Below are positions 44,845 to 53,725 of a DNA stretch of 64,000 nt, in pieces. The notes beneath the pieces are model-generated. The model ran no database searches. It had not been told where the DNA came from and was given only the letters and a program-made list of their open reading frames with translations. This DNA comes from Cystobacter ferrugineus (GTDB taxonomy: Bacteria > Myxococcota > Myxococcia > Myxococcales > Myxococcaceae): NCBI RefSeq assembly GCF_001887355.1, contig NZ_MPIN01000018.1, positions 124,001 through 188,000 of the forward strand. Reading direction: 5' to 3'. The stretch's first letter is position 1. The number at the start of each line of letters is the position of its first letter. A program made the position numbers and the translations under genes.

Positions 44845-47800
44845 AGTCCATCGCTCGCATCGCGGCCCTGGCCGCGCTGGTGTCCGCCGGGGTGGCCGCG
44901 GCCAAGCCCCTCTACCTCACCGTGCCCCGCGCCTACGGCAGCCACGAGCCCGTCGCCGTGGACGTGGCCTTCGAGAGCAAGGGGCCCGTGGAGCTGCGGG
45001 TGCTCAAGCCCGACAACCTCGAGGCCTTCATCCGCGCGCAGGGCGACATCCGCCGCGCGTACGAGACGCCGCCCACGCTCGCCAATCCGGGCAACGCGCT
45101 CAGCCGTGGCCTCAACGCCACGCGCTCCCCGGGCACCTTCCTGCTCAACGCGCTGGGCACCGACTTCCGCGAGGCGCTGGCGCCGCGTCTGCCCGCGCGG
45201 CCTCCTCCTCCTCCGGGCCAGCCGCTGGCCCGCGTGGCCGAGGGCGCACGCAAGCTCGTGGGGGTGCCCGCCGGCTTCACCGCGGTGCGCAGCCAGTGGT
45301 TGAACCTGGACCTGGGCGGCTCGGATCGCGAGTTCAGCGTGCCGGGCTTCGACACCTCGTTCTACGACAGTGGCTTCCAGGAGCGCCGCGTGACGCTCGC
45401 GCCCCTGCCGACCGGCACCTACCTGCTCCAGCTCGTCCAGGGCCGCGTGGAGGGGCAGGTGGTGCTCGTCGTCACGGACCTCACCGTGCAGCTCAAGCAG
45501 ACGGATGGCCAGGTGCTGGTGCGCGTGGCGGGGAGGGATCAGCGGCCCCGCGTGGGCGCCCAGGTGCAGGTGTACCTGCCCAACGGCAAGGGCCCCTCGG
45601 GCTCCACGGACGCGCAGGGCGAGGTGCGGCTGCCCGTGCAGGAGCCGCGCATCATCGCCACCGCCACGGCCGACGGGGACACGGCGCTCGTGGACACGGA
45701 CTTCTACTCGTCGCTCGCGGTGGCGCCCGACGTGTTCATCTACAGCGACAGGCCCATCTACAAGCCGGGCGACGAGGTGAAGTTCCGCGGGCTCGTGCGC
45801 CAGCCGGACAGCTTCCTCGCGCGCCTGTTCACCCCCCGCCGCCGCGACGTGGCGGTGAAGCTCGTGTCGGCCGAGGGCCGCGAGGTGAAGACGCAGGCGC
45901 GGGTGGACGAGTTCGGCGCCTTCAACGGAAGCGTGAAGGTGCCCGAGGACCTGGGCACCGGCGTGCTGCGCGTCACGGCCGAGCTGGACAGCCAGCCGCA
46001 CCAGGGCGAGGCGCGCGTGCAGGACTACGTGAAGCCCACCTTCTACCTGGAGCTGCGGCCCGGGTCGGAGACGGTGGTGCCGGGCCAGTCCATCAAGGCC
46101 ACGGTGCAGGCGCGCCGGTATGACGGCGCCGTGCCCGCGGAGACGCGCTACGAGGTGTTCCTCTACCGCACGCTGCTGGACGCGCCGGCCTGGGTGGATG
46201 ACGCGGGCCTGGGCGGGCAGGGCAGCGCGGTGACGTACGGCAGCGCCTCCACCACGGAGGGCAAGCTGAGCGTGCCCGAGCGCCTGTACTCCACGGTGGC
46301 CCAGCGCGAGGTGGAGGAGGACCCGTGGGCGAGCGCCGCGACGTTCGACGCCGAGGGCAACGCGGTGATTGAGATCCCCGTGCCCGCGCTCAAGCCGGGC
46401 GAGGAGCGCCTGCCGTACCGCTATACCCTCACGGTGCGCGCGCGGGATGACCAGCAGACGTTCGCCAACGCGAGCGCCGCCTTCTTCCTCTCCAAGGTGG
46501 AGGTGCTGGGCAGCGCGCGCTACTCGGCGGCGGTGGTGAAGAAGGGCGGCGAGGCGGTGCTGAGCGTGCGCGCCACCACGCTGTCCGGCAAGCCCTACGG
46601 CGTCACGCCGGGCGAGGTGGAGTTCGTGCTGCGCCGCGCGGATGGCGAGGAGAAGAGCCTGGGCAAGAAGAGCTTCACCACGGGGCCGGATGGCACGGCA
46701 CGCGAGAAGGTGCCCACCTCGGACGCGGGCGCGGTGCTGGCGCGCGTCACGGTGAAGGACAAGGGCGGTGAGACGTGGACGGGCGAGGAGCAACTGCTCG
46801 TCATCGGCGCGGAGAGCGAGCCGGTGGCCCAGGTGCCCACGCTGACGCTGGCGGCGCTCGCGAGCACGCTGTCTCCGGGTGACACGGCGCAGCTCGTGGG
46901 CCTCTTGCCCCAGGGCTTTGGCCCCAATGGCACGGACGGCGGCCCGGTGTGGGTGACGCTGTCGGGCGCGGGGGTGTACGGCACGAAGCTCGTCGAGTTG
47001 AAGGGCCGCACGCTCGTGTACGACTTCGAGGTGGAGAAGCGCTTTGGCAGCGCGGTGTACGCGTCGGTGGCGTACCCCACGGCGGCGGGCGGCTGGGAGG
47101 AGCGCACGGTGGGCTTCCGCATCGTCCCCGCCGAGCGCACGCTGCGCGTGTCGTTGCAGCCCCGGCGCGCCGAGGCCACGCCCCTCACCGAGCAGGTCAT
47201 CGACGTGCGGGTGACGAACCACGAGGGCGAGGGCGTGGTGTCGCAGGTGTCCGTGGGCGTGGTGGACAAGGCCGTCTACGCCATCCAGAGCGAGTTCCGC
47301 CCCCGGGTGCTCGACTTCTTCTACCCGCCGGGCCGCGACAACGTGGCCACCTTCGTGTCCTCCGAGTTCCAGGGCTACGGCTACGGCGAGGCCATCGCCC
47401 GCAAGCTCTCGGGACTGCCGGACCATGCCTTCGCCTCCATCAAGCCGCCCACGCGGCAGGCGAAGGACCTCGAGCGCGACACGGCCTTCTGGAGCCCCAC
47501 CCTCGTCACCGACCGGGATGGGCGGGCCACGGTGCGCTTCAAGCTGCCCTCCAACCAGACGCTCTGGGTGGTGACGGGCGTGGCGGCGGACACCTCGGGC
47601 CGCTTCGGCGAGGGCACGGCGGAGTTCGCCACGCGCGGCGGGCTCGCCCTGTACGCGGCGCTGCCGCAGTTCCTCCGCCAGGGAGACGAGGCGCGCGCGT
47701 CGGTGCGCCTGTCGGCGGGGGAGAAGTCCCCGGACAGCCAGCAGTTGAACGTGCGGCTCGTGGCGTCGGGCGTGCTCGACGCCGCCGAGGATCAGCGCAA

Positions 47801-49553
47801 GGTGCAGCTCGCCAAGGGAGGAGAGCAGGTGCTGCCCCTCCAGCTCAAGACGAAGGGCGCGGGCCTGGCGCAGCTCGCGGTGGAGGTGACGGGGGGCAAG
47901 GAGCCGCTGAGGGACAAGCACGTGCTGGACGTGCGCCCGGCGGTGCTCGAGGAGCCGGTGAAGGTGTCGAAGTGGGGCGGCGGCGAGCTGTCCCTGCCCG
48001 CGGCGCCGAGCGCGAAGGTGGCGGACGTGGAGCTGGTGTTGCAGCCCTCGCTCGTGGACGCGGCGCTCGCCAACGTGCGGGAGCTGCTCACCTACCCGTA
48101 CGGGTGCCTGGAGCAGCTCGTGTCCACCACGGTGCCCAACGTGGCGCTGTACCAGACGCTGAAGAAGGCGGGCGTGCTGGAGTCGCTCGACACGGACAGC
48201 CAGGGCCTGCTCGCCGAGGCGCGCAGCCGCGCGGTGCAGGGCACGGCGCGCATCCTGGACATGGGCGTGAAGGGCGGCGGCTTCACCTGGTTCAGCGGCT
48301 ACAGCCAGGCGGATCTGCCCATGACGCTCATCGCGCTGGACGGGCTCGCGTACGCGATGGAGGCGGGGCTCGTGGACCGCAACGAGCCGCGCATCACCGA
48401 GAGCCTGCGCTGGCTGGAGGCGCAGGAGGGCCTGCCCTTCGAGTGGGACGCCACGCGGGCGTGGGTGCTGGCGCGCATGGACGGCGAGCGGCAGGCGGCC
48501 CGGGTGCGCGCGCTGGTGGAGGCCGCGCCGCCGGGAGACCTCTACCCGCTGGCGCTGGCGGTGCTGGCGGCGGAGAAGGCGGGGGTGATGAAGGAGCCCG
48601 CGCTCAAGGGCCGCATCGACGCGCTGGTGGCCCAGAGCAACGAGGGCTTCGTCACCCTGGCGAAGCTGCCCGCGCCGAGCGAGGCCATGTGGCGCTATCC
48701 GCTGCGCCGGGTGGGCCTCACGGCGATCCTCGCCCACGCGGCGTCCTTCGGGTCGCTGGACGTGGCCAAGGCGCGCCGGCGGCTCCTGGAGGCGCTGTCG
48801 GAGCCGGGGCTGTCCACCTTTGATAGAAGCACGGCGCTCCTGCACTCGCTGTGGCTCATCGAGCGGGACGCGAAGGAGTTCCGCAAGCTGCCGCCGCCCG
48901 AGGTGAAGGGGACGAAGAGCCCGGTGCGCTTCAGCCCGCGGGGCATGGGGCTGGTGGCGGTGCTGGAGCCGGGCACGCGCGGCGTGCAGGTGGCGGACTT
49001 CCAGGGCGTGGCGAGCCTGCGGGGCACGGCGGCCACGCCGCTCACGGACGTGAAGCCCATGGCCGAGGGCATGAGCCTCACGCGCGCCTATTACGTCCTG
49101 CGCGAGAGCGGCAAGGTGCGGCTCGAGCCGGGCACTTCGCTCAACCAGGGCGAGGTGGTGTACGTGGAGCTGACGCTGGACGCGCGCGGGGAGAACCGCA
49201 ACCGCTCGGCGTACTACGTGGTGGAGGACGCGGTGCCGGCGGGCTTCACGCCGCTCGTCGAGGACAAGGAGTACCGGGCGGCTCCGCACGAGCTGCCCCT
49301 GGCCCCCGAGGCGCTCAAGCGCCGCTCGCTCAGCCCCCAGCGCGCCACGTTCTTCTTCGAGGAGCCGGCGTGGTGGAGCGACAGTCCGCGCACGGTGGGG
49401 TACGTGATGCGGGCGCAGTTCGTGGGCACCTTCTCCGCGCCGCCCGCCGTCATCGAGGACATGTACGTCACGAGCATCCGCGGCCGCACGGGCACGGACG
49501 TGCTGAAGGTGGAGGCCTCGCGGACGGACGTGGGGCCGGGCGGAGGAGGGTGA
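44841..49553 (+). CDS. yfaS: Bacterial alpha-2-macroglobulin with thioester
   Basis: The 1570-residue protein has a Sec signal (MKSIARIAALAALVSAGVAAA) but no lipobox, then a series of macroglobulin beta-sandwiches. The motif YSDRPIYKPGDEVKFRGLVR is typical of bacterial A2Ms. The thioester GCLEQ is at 1088-1092, with Cys1089 and Gln1092, in TYPYGCLEQL. The complement-like toroid follows (to about 1350), then a C-terminal domain with VEDAVPAGFTPL. The intact CxEQ should let it trap attacking proteases covalently. As I recall, E. coli YfaS lacks the thioester and YfhM has it, so this is a mixed type. It should be a soluble periplasmic protein. Confidence 0.95.
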   Translation: MKSIARIAALAALVSAGVAAAKPLYLTVPRAYGSHEPVAVDVAFESKGPVELRVLKPDNLEAFIRAQGDIRRAYETPPTLANPGNALSRGLNATRSPGTFLLNALGTDFREALAPRLPARPPPPPGQPLARVAEGARKLVGVPAGFTAVRSQWLNLDLGGSDREFSVPGFDTSFYDSGFQERRVTLAPLPTGTYLLQLVQGRVEGQVVLVVTDLTVQLKQTDGQVLVRVAGRDQRPRVGAQVQVYLPNGKGPSGSTDAQGEVRLPVQEPRIIATATADGDTALVDTDFYSSLAVAPDVFIYSDRPIYKPGDEVKFRGLVRQPDSFLARLFTPRRRDVAVKLVSAEGREVKTQARVDEFGAFNGSVKVPEDLGTGVLRVTAELDSQPHQGEARVQDYVKPTFYLELRPGSETVVPGQSIKATVQARRYDGAVPAETRYEVFLYRTLLDAPAWVDDAGLGGQGSAVTYGSASTTEGKLSVPERLYSTVAQREVEEDPWASAATFDAEGNAVIEIPVPALKPGEERLPYRYTLTVRARDDQQTFANASAAFFLSKVEVLGSARYSAAVVKKGGEAVLSVRATTLSGKPYGVTPGEVEFVLRRADGEEKSLGKKSFTTGPDGTAREKVPTSDAGAVLARVTVKDKGGETWTGEEQLLVIGAESEPVAQVPTLTLAALASTLSPGDTAQLVGLLPQGFGPNGTDGGPVWVTLSGAGVYGTKLVELKGRTLVYDFEVEKRFGSAVYASVAYPTAAGGWEERTVGFRIVPAERTLRVSLQPRRAEATPLTEQVIDVRVTNHEGEGVVSQVSVGVVDKAVYAIQSEFRPRVLDFFYPPGRDNVATFVSSEFQGYGYGEAIARKLSGLPDHAFASIKPPTRQAKDLERDTAFWSPTLVTDRDGRATVRFKLPSNQTLWVVTGVAADTSGRFGEGTAEFATRGGLALYAALPQFLRQGDEARASVRLSAGEKSPDSQQLNVRLVASGVLDAAEDQRKVQLAKGGEQVLPLQLKTKGAGLAQLAVEVTGGKEPLRDKHVLDVRPAVLEEPVKVSKWGGGELSLPAAPSAKVADVELVLQPSLVDAALANVRELLTYPYGCLEQLVSTTVPNVALYQTLKKAGVLESLDTDSQGLLAEARSRAVQGTARILDMGVKGGGFTWFSGYSQADLPMTLIALDGLAYAMEAGLVDRNEPRITESLRWLEAQEGLPFEWDATRAWVLARMDGERQAARVRALVEAAPPGDLYPLALAVLAAEKAGVMKEPALKGRIDALVAQSNEGFVTLAKLPAPSEAMWRYPLRRVGLTAILAHAASFGSLDVAKARRRLLEALSEPGLSTFDRSTALLHSLWLIERDAKEFRKLPPPEVKGTKSPVRFSPRGMGLVAVLEPGTRGVQVADFQGVASLRGTAATPLTDVKPMAEGMSLTRAYYVLRESGKVRLEPGTSLNQGEVVYVELTLDARGENRNRSAYYVVEDAVPAGFTPLVEDKEYRAAPHELPLAPEALKRRSLSPQRATFFFEEPAWWSDSPRTVGYVMRAQFVGTFSAPPAVIEDMYVTSIRGRTGTDVLKVEASRTDVGPGGGG

Positions 49554-49560
49554 GGCGGTG

Positions 49561-51777
49561 ATGGGGTGGGCCGCGGTCACGGCCGTCCTGCTGGCGGCCA
49601 CCCCCGTCTTCGTCACCCGCGGAGACGTCACTCCCGAGGCGGCGCTGCGCTCCGAGGCGGAGGCCACCTGGCGCTCCCTGGAGGCGCGCTACGTGGCCGA
49701 GGCGGGAGGCGCGCCCGCCCGGGCACCGGCCACCGTGCTGCTCAAGCGTGGGGAGACGCTGTTGCCCTCGCGCAACGGGCAGGGCCGGCCGGGGGTGGTG
49801 GAGCTGCGGCAGGAGCGCGCCGGGGTGCTGGACGCGCGGCTGCGCGTGGCGCTCCGGCACGAGCTGGCGCACCAGCTTCTCTGGTGGGCCTGTCCGGCAT
49901 CGGCGGAGGATCGGTTGTTCCACGAGGCCTTCGCGCTGGCGGTGAGCGGCGAGCTGGCCGAGTGGCGCGAGGCACCCTACCAGTCGCTGGCGAGCGCCTC
50001 GGTGGAGCTGGCGCGGAGCCCGGACGTGGACACGCCGAGGGCGCGCCGGGCGCTGGCGCGCGTGCTGAACGAGGACGCGGGCTTTCCGAGGGCCCTGACA
50101 CGGCGGCTGCGGCGGTGCCAGGAGGGGACGCGCTGGACGGTGCCTCTGTCCGTGGGGGAGCTGGCCGGACACGCGGAGCGGAGCGCCGCCCAGGCCACGG
50201 TGGTGCTCAGCCGGCACTCGGGCGAGGTGCTCTTCTCCGAGGGGGCGTTTCGCACGGCCATGCCCTACGGCTCGACGCTCAAGCCCTTCGTGGTGGCGGG
50301 GAGCACGGTGGCGCCTCCGGTGCTCGCGCCCCGGGCGGAGGTCGCGGAGTGGGTGTGCGGCGAGCGGATGCCGGAGCGGATGGACGTGAAGACGGCGCTG
50401 TTGCGCTCGTGCAACGGCTACTTCCTGGACTGGGAGGGGAGGGGGAGCGCGCCGAGGGCCTTCGGGGCCTGGGGCGCGGTGCTGTCGGCGGTGGGCCTGT
50501 CGAGCGAGCCGCTGGACATGGCGGACGCCATCGGCCTGCGCGCGACGCTGAGCCTGTCTCCGTGGGGGCTGGCGCAGGCGTACCGGTTGCTGGCCGAGGC
50601 GCGGCCGGACCTCATGGCATGGCTCGCGGACAACGCGGCGCGGGGGACGCTGTCGGAGCTGCCCGCGTCGAAGGACTACGCGGGGGTGGCGACGAAGACG
50701 GGCACGGTGCGGGACGCGGAGAGCCGGCCGGTGCTCGGGTGGATTGTCGCGGTGGACGCGGACCTGGTGGCGGTGGTGGCGAGGCCGGGGAAGATGCCGC
50801 GGGCCTTCGCGGACGAGGTGCCCCGGTTGCTCGCGCGGGTGAGGAGCCAGCGCGGGGGACTGGAGGCGGCGCGGGTGCAGGTGCTGGGGCTGGTGTCCCC
50901 GGACGTGCTCGAGGCGCGGTGCCCGGGAGCGGGTTTCGTGCTGGAGGACGGCACGCCGCGGGCGGTGTCGGGAGACTTCACGAAACTGGAGCCGCGGGTG
51001 AAGAAGGGCGGAGCGGTGTGCCTGGGCAGTCCCTGGCGGGTTCGCTTCCCCGAGGTGCCCGCGGGCCGCGACTACGCGGGGGTGCTCACCTGGTCGCCGC
51101 CGCCGCCCTACGCGCCTCCGGCGGGCGTGCCCACGAGTCCCACGGCGCTCAAGGCGAGGCGGGGCTCGGCGTATGTCTTTCGCACCACGCGGCTGCAATA
51201 CACGGCCGGGGTGGTGACGGCGGAGGACGCGGCGTTGAAGGGGGAGGCGAGGGTGGCGCTGGCGCGGGTGGTGGCGCACAACGAGCGGCACGCGGACAGC
51301 CGCCATCCGGGCCGGCCCCTCTGCGATACGACGCATTGCCAGTCCTTCCAGGGCACCGTGCGCATCGCGCCCGAGGACGCGCGGGCACTCCGAGCCCCGG
51401 CACTGCGCTGGCGCGAGTGGCTGACCTTCTCCAAGGGAGGAGCGGAGCCCTGGACGCAGACGCGTGCTCGAGCCCAGGTGGAGTCGCTCTTGGGCCGGGG
51501 CGTGACGGCGGTGCGTTTCGCCAAGGGGCGCGTGCATTACCTGCGCACGAGGAACGAGGGCGGAGCGGTGTTCGACGCGCCCGAATCCCTGCCCTGCGAG
51601 GTGCTGCGCTCCACGCTGAAATTGCCCGCGTGTCCCCGGAGCGCCGCCTTCGAGGGCACGCGCGTCACGTTCCAGGGACAGGGCCAGGGACATGGCGAGG
51701 GGCTCGACGTCGAGGCGGCGAAGGCGAGCGGGGCCCCACAGGAACAACTCCTGGAGGCCGCCTACGGCGCCCGGTGA
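49561..51777 (+). CDS. yfaQ: YfaQ-like (DUF2300) protein: HExxH region, PBP-like transpeptidase and SpoIID-like domain
   Basis: Three parts are readable in 738 residues after a short signal peptide. HELAH at 100-104 with HEAFALAVSG downstream looks like a gluzincin fold. The next part contains the three penicillin-binding motifs in order: STLK (Ser238, Lys241), SCN (283-285) and KTGT (379-382). The last 260 residues resemble SpoIID: LCDTTHCQSFQG and GQGHGEGL. E. coli YfaQ is about 550 residues. I chose ATG 49561, with GAGG five bases upstream, over GTG 49558. The combination suggests wall cross-linking plus glycan cleavage beside the macroglobulin, inferred from motifs only. Confidence 0.85.
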   Translation: MGWAAVTAVLLAATPVFVTRGDVTPEAALRSEAEATWRSLEARYVAEAGGAPARAPATVLLKRGETLLPSRNGQGRPGVVELRQERAGVLDARLRVALRHELAHQLLWWACPASAEDRLFHEAFALAVSGELAEWREAPYQSLASASVELARSPDVDTPRARRALARVLNEDAGFPRALTRRLRRCQEGTRWTVPLSVGELAGHAERSAAQATVVLSRHSGEVLFSEGAFRTAMPYGSTLKPFVVAGSTVAPPVLAPRAEVAEWVCGERMPERMDVKTALLRSCNGYFLDWEGRGSAPRAFGAWGAVLSAVGLSSEPLDMADAIGLRATLSLSPWGLAQAYRLLAEARPDLMAWLADNAARGTLSELPASKDYAGVATKTGTVRDAESRPVLGWIVAVDADLVAVVARPGKMPRAFADEVPRLLARVRSQRGGLEAARVQVLGLVSPDVLEARCPGAGFVLEDGTPRAVSGDFTKLEPRVKKGGAVCLGSPWRVRFPEVPAGRDYAGVLTWSPPPPYAPPAGVPTSPTALKARRGSAYVFRTTRLQYTAGVVTAEDAALKGEARVALARVVAHNERHADSRHPGRPLCDTTHCQSFQGTVRIAPEDARALRAPALRWREWLTFSKGGAEPWTQTRARAQVESLLGRGVTAVRFAKGRVHYLRTRNEGGAVFDAPESLPCEVLRSTLKLPACPRSAAFEGTRVTFQGQGQGHGEGLDVEAAKASGAPQEQLLEAAYGAR

Positions 51778-51828
51778 GTGGGAGAACGCACCCTTCCCAG
51801 GACATCACCGAAGGAGGGAGAGGCGTGG

Positions 51829-52071
51829 TCAGCAAATGCGGACGCAGCTGCTCTCGCAAATGGAACGCTGCGCATTGCAGATTTCGATCCCCACCCTGGT
51901 GTTGCCGGAGCTGTTCAAGCACCGCTGGAACTGCGGGTTGCAGGTCGAACAGCAGTTTCCTGTCGGCAGTTGGGCCGCTTCATTCGCCTCGGCTTCGTGC
52001 GCGGGGAAGGCCACGGCGCCGATCGAGCCCATCGCCAGCCCCAGAAGCCCCATCTTCAATGTCTTCATCAT
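51829..52071 (-). CDS. Small secreted Cys-rich protein, paralogue A
   Basis: This 80-residue precursor has a signal peptide (MMKTLKMGLLGLAMGSIGAVAFPAHEAEA) and a mature part with eight cysteines: CCSTCNPQFQRC, then C at the end of ..VGIEIC, then NAQRSIC, ESSC and VRIC. The spacing is C-C-x2-C-x6-C-x13-C-x6-C-x3-C-x3-C. AAGGGG precedes the ATG. Signal peptide and downstream sequence match paralogue C at 54511, so the pair comes from a duplication. The small size and disulfide pattern recall antimicrobial or adhesion peptides, but the family is not known to me. Confidence 0.8.
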   Translation of the reverse strand: MMKTLKMGLLGLAMGSIGAVAFPAHEAEANEAAQLPTGNCCSTCNPQFQRCLNSSGNTRVGIEICNAQRSICESSCVRIC

Positions 52072-52161
52072 GATCCAACCCCTTGTTGATGTGTTGTGTT
52101 GCTCTTCATCCCTGGTCAGGCCGGCACCGATCCGGCCAGCAGGCGAGGGCATCGCGTCTTC

Positions 52162-52404
52162 TCAGCAGGTGCGATAGCAGATGCTCTCGCAATTGTTGCG
52201 CGTCTGCACACAGCGAGAGATCGCCGACGAGTTGTTTCCAGCGTTGGTCAGGCAGTGCTGATAGTTGGGGTTGCAGTACGAGCAGCAGTTGAACGGCTCC
52301 GCGGGGATGATCACCTGCGCGGTGGCTTCATGCGCGGGGAAGGTCACGGCGCCGAGCGCGCCCATCGCCAGTCCGAAAAGTCCCGCCTTCAATGCCTTCA
52401 TCAT
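52162..52404 (-). CDS. Small secreted Cys-rich protein, paralogue B
   Basis: Eight cysteines (CCSYCNPNYQHC, SRC, NNC, ESIC, YRTC) in the same spacing follow the signal peptide MMKALKAGLFGLAMGALGAVTFPAHEATA; 80 residues in all. It is closest to paralogue F at 55434, including the upstream bases (ggctcaactcctttt). AAAGGAG lies before the ATG. It sits 90 bases upstream of paralogue A in transcription order, so they are likely one unit. Confidence 0.82.
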   Translation of the reverse strand: MMKALKAGLFGLAMGALGAVTFPAHEATAQVIIPAEPFNCCSYCNPNYQHCLTNAGNNSSAISRCVQTRNNCESICYRTC

Positions 52405-52574
52405 GGCTCAACTCCTTTTGTTGGTTGTGTTCTACTGGTTGTGACGAGAGGTTCAGCTCTTCGTGCTCTTGCCGTCAGGCGGCCAGCTCGCGACTCCCTG
52501 TTCCGCCAGGCGAGGGGCTCCCGAGCAGGATTCAGGGGGCCCGGGAGTCCTGTTCAATTCCCGTCTTCGTTTCT

Positions 52575-52835
52575 ATGCCGGGAACGTTACGATTTGTCAA
52601 ACTAGAGCAATACACCCGGGCTGTTTTTGACTTCTCATTGTCCGGAGTCCGCACTCCAATTTTTGATAAAGCGCGCATCGTCCCGGGAATTCCTCCCCGC
52701 GCGGGCGTGCCGTGCGAGTCTGTCTTCTGGTCCTGCCGACTCGAGGAGGAGTCCCATGACGTCACCGAAGCACCAACCCATCGTTTCCCCGAACCTGCCC
52801 AAACCCGCCGGTCCCTACTCCCCAGGCATGTAATT
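52575..52835. repeat. Direct repeat of 261 bp, copy 1 (ridA upstream region and first codons)
   Basis: Bases 52575-52835 align end to end, without net gaps, to 55843-56103. Both carry the same intergenic region, the gaggaggagt ribosome site and the first 25 codons of ridA. Copy 1 then stops at a TAA and diverges. An inverted repeat ggagt-ccgc-actcc at 52644-52657 is perfect here and imperfect in copy 2. The rest of the gap, 52405-52574, is upstream sequence of paralogue B with no gene. Confidence 0.9.
52756..52833 (+). pseudogene. ridA 5' remnant (25 codons)
   Basis: MTSPKHQPIVSPNLPKPAGP.. is nearly identical to the start of the intact ridA at 56024 and ends at a stop after SPGM. It keeps a good Shine-Dalgarno, so it may still be translated into a 25-residue peptide, though nothing suggests a function. 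Confidence 0.85.
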
Positions 52836-52921
52836 CCCGAGCGGCCTTCCGGATTGACCTTCCGGGTCTGTACATCCGCCCGACATCCGGAGTAGGAAGG
52901 CGGGGTGTGCAAGGAGGCCAG

Positions 52922-53686
52922 ATGAGTGACACGAGGGAGTGGAAGGGCCAGCACATCGGCCCGTACCGGATTGGCGAGCGGTACCGGGAGGTGCCCGAGG
53001 GCGAGGGCCAACTCCACGAGGCACACCACGTCGAGACGGGAGCTCCCGCGCTGGCGATGATCCCACCCGGTGGTGAGGACTGGCGCCTGCCCACGCCCTG
53101 GAGCCTGCGGACCACGAACTTCCCCGATGCCGGCGTCCTCATCGTGGACGCCGAGCCAGGGGCTGACGCTCCGGTGCCGACCACGCACGAGCTGGCCCTG
53201 GGCGCCATCCGCACGGCGGGGGCCCTCGCGAGCCTTGATGCTTCGGGAGAAACCCCGGCGCACTTCGCGCGGAAGTCGCCTCCCGCGCGTGCACGTCACC
53301 AGGGGCTGTGCCAGGCCCTCGCGGGAGTGGGGCTCGTGTTCGCGGCGGGAGTCGCGCTGATGCTCTGGCCAGACACCCCCGGCCCCACTCCGGCACACCT
53401 CGCACACGACGGGGGACTGCCGTTCCTGCCGGAGGAGCCCATCGCCTTCGGCAACGCGCGGCAGCCCTCCCTGCCCATTGTGATCGGCTATCCCATGCCG
53501 GAGAAACCCTTCAAGCAACAGGCGACGCCACCCTGCATCCCCGTGACGGAAGTAGAGATTCGAGGTGGCTGCTGGATCCCGCACGCCCAGAGCGCCCCCT
53601 GCCCTCGCAGCACCGCCGAGTACCAGGGCAAGTGCTACATCCCCTCCAAGAAGGAAGAGCCCCAGCCACGGTCGGTTGAACAGTGA
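52922..53686 (+). CDS. Kinase-remnant membrane protein with Cys-containing C-terminus
   Basis: The 254-residue protein opens like the N-lobe of a Ser/Thr kinase (GPYRIGERYREVPEGEGQLHEAHHVETG..PAL) but lacks the catalytic lobe. One TM (LAGVGLVFAAGVALMLW) is at about 140-160. The C-terminus has CIPVTEVEIRGGCWIPHAQSAPCP..YQGKCYIP, a pattern I have seen in myxobacterial proteins. AAGGAGG five bases before the ATG fixes the start. It is an inactive kinase relative, perhaps a membrane sensor. It sits between two copies of the Cys-peptide block, so it may be a later insertion. Confidence 0.75.
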   Translation: MSDTREWKGQHIGPYRIGERYREVPEGEGQLHEAHHVETGAPALAMIPPGGEDWRLPTPWSLRTTNFPDAGVLIVDAEPGADAPVPTTHELALGAIRTAGALASLDASGETPAHFARKSPPARARHQGLCQALAGVGLVFAAGVALMLWPDTPGPTPAHLAHDGGLPFLPEEPIAFGNARQPSLPIVIGYPMPEKPFKQQATPPCIPVTEVEIRGGCWIPHAQSAPCPRSTAEYQGKCYIPSKKEEPQPRSVEQ

Positions 53687-53725
53687 TGTGAACGCACCGG
53701 GTTGATTCCCGGGTCTCCATGGACG

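Noticed and set aside
44361-49667. Long open frame antisense to the macroglobulin
   Set aside because: Same artefact: His/Arg/Ala-rich, no motif, while the sense strand holds intact A2M motifs.
52627-52833. Separate 68-residue gene upstream of the ridA stub
   Set aside because: Its first half is the duplicated ridA leader; only the last 25 codons match ridA.
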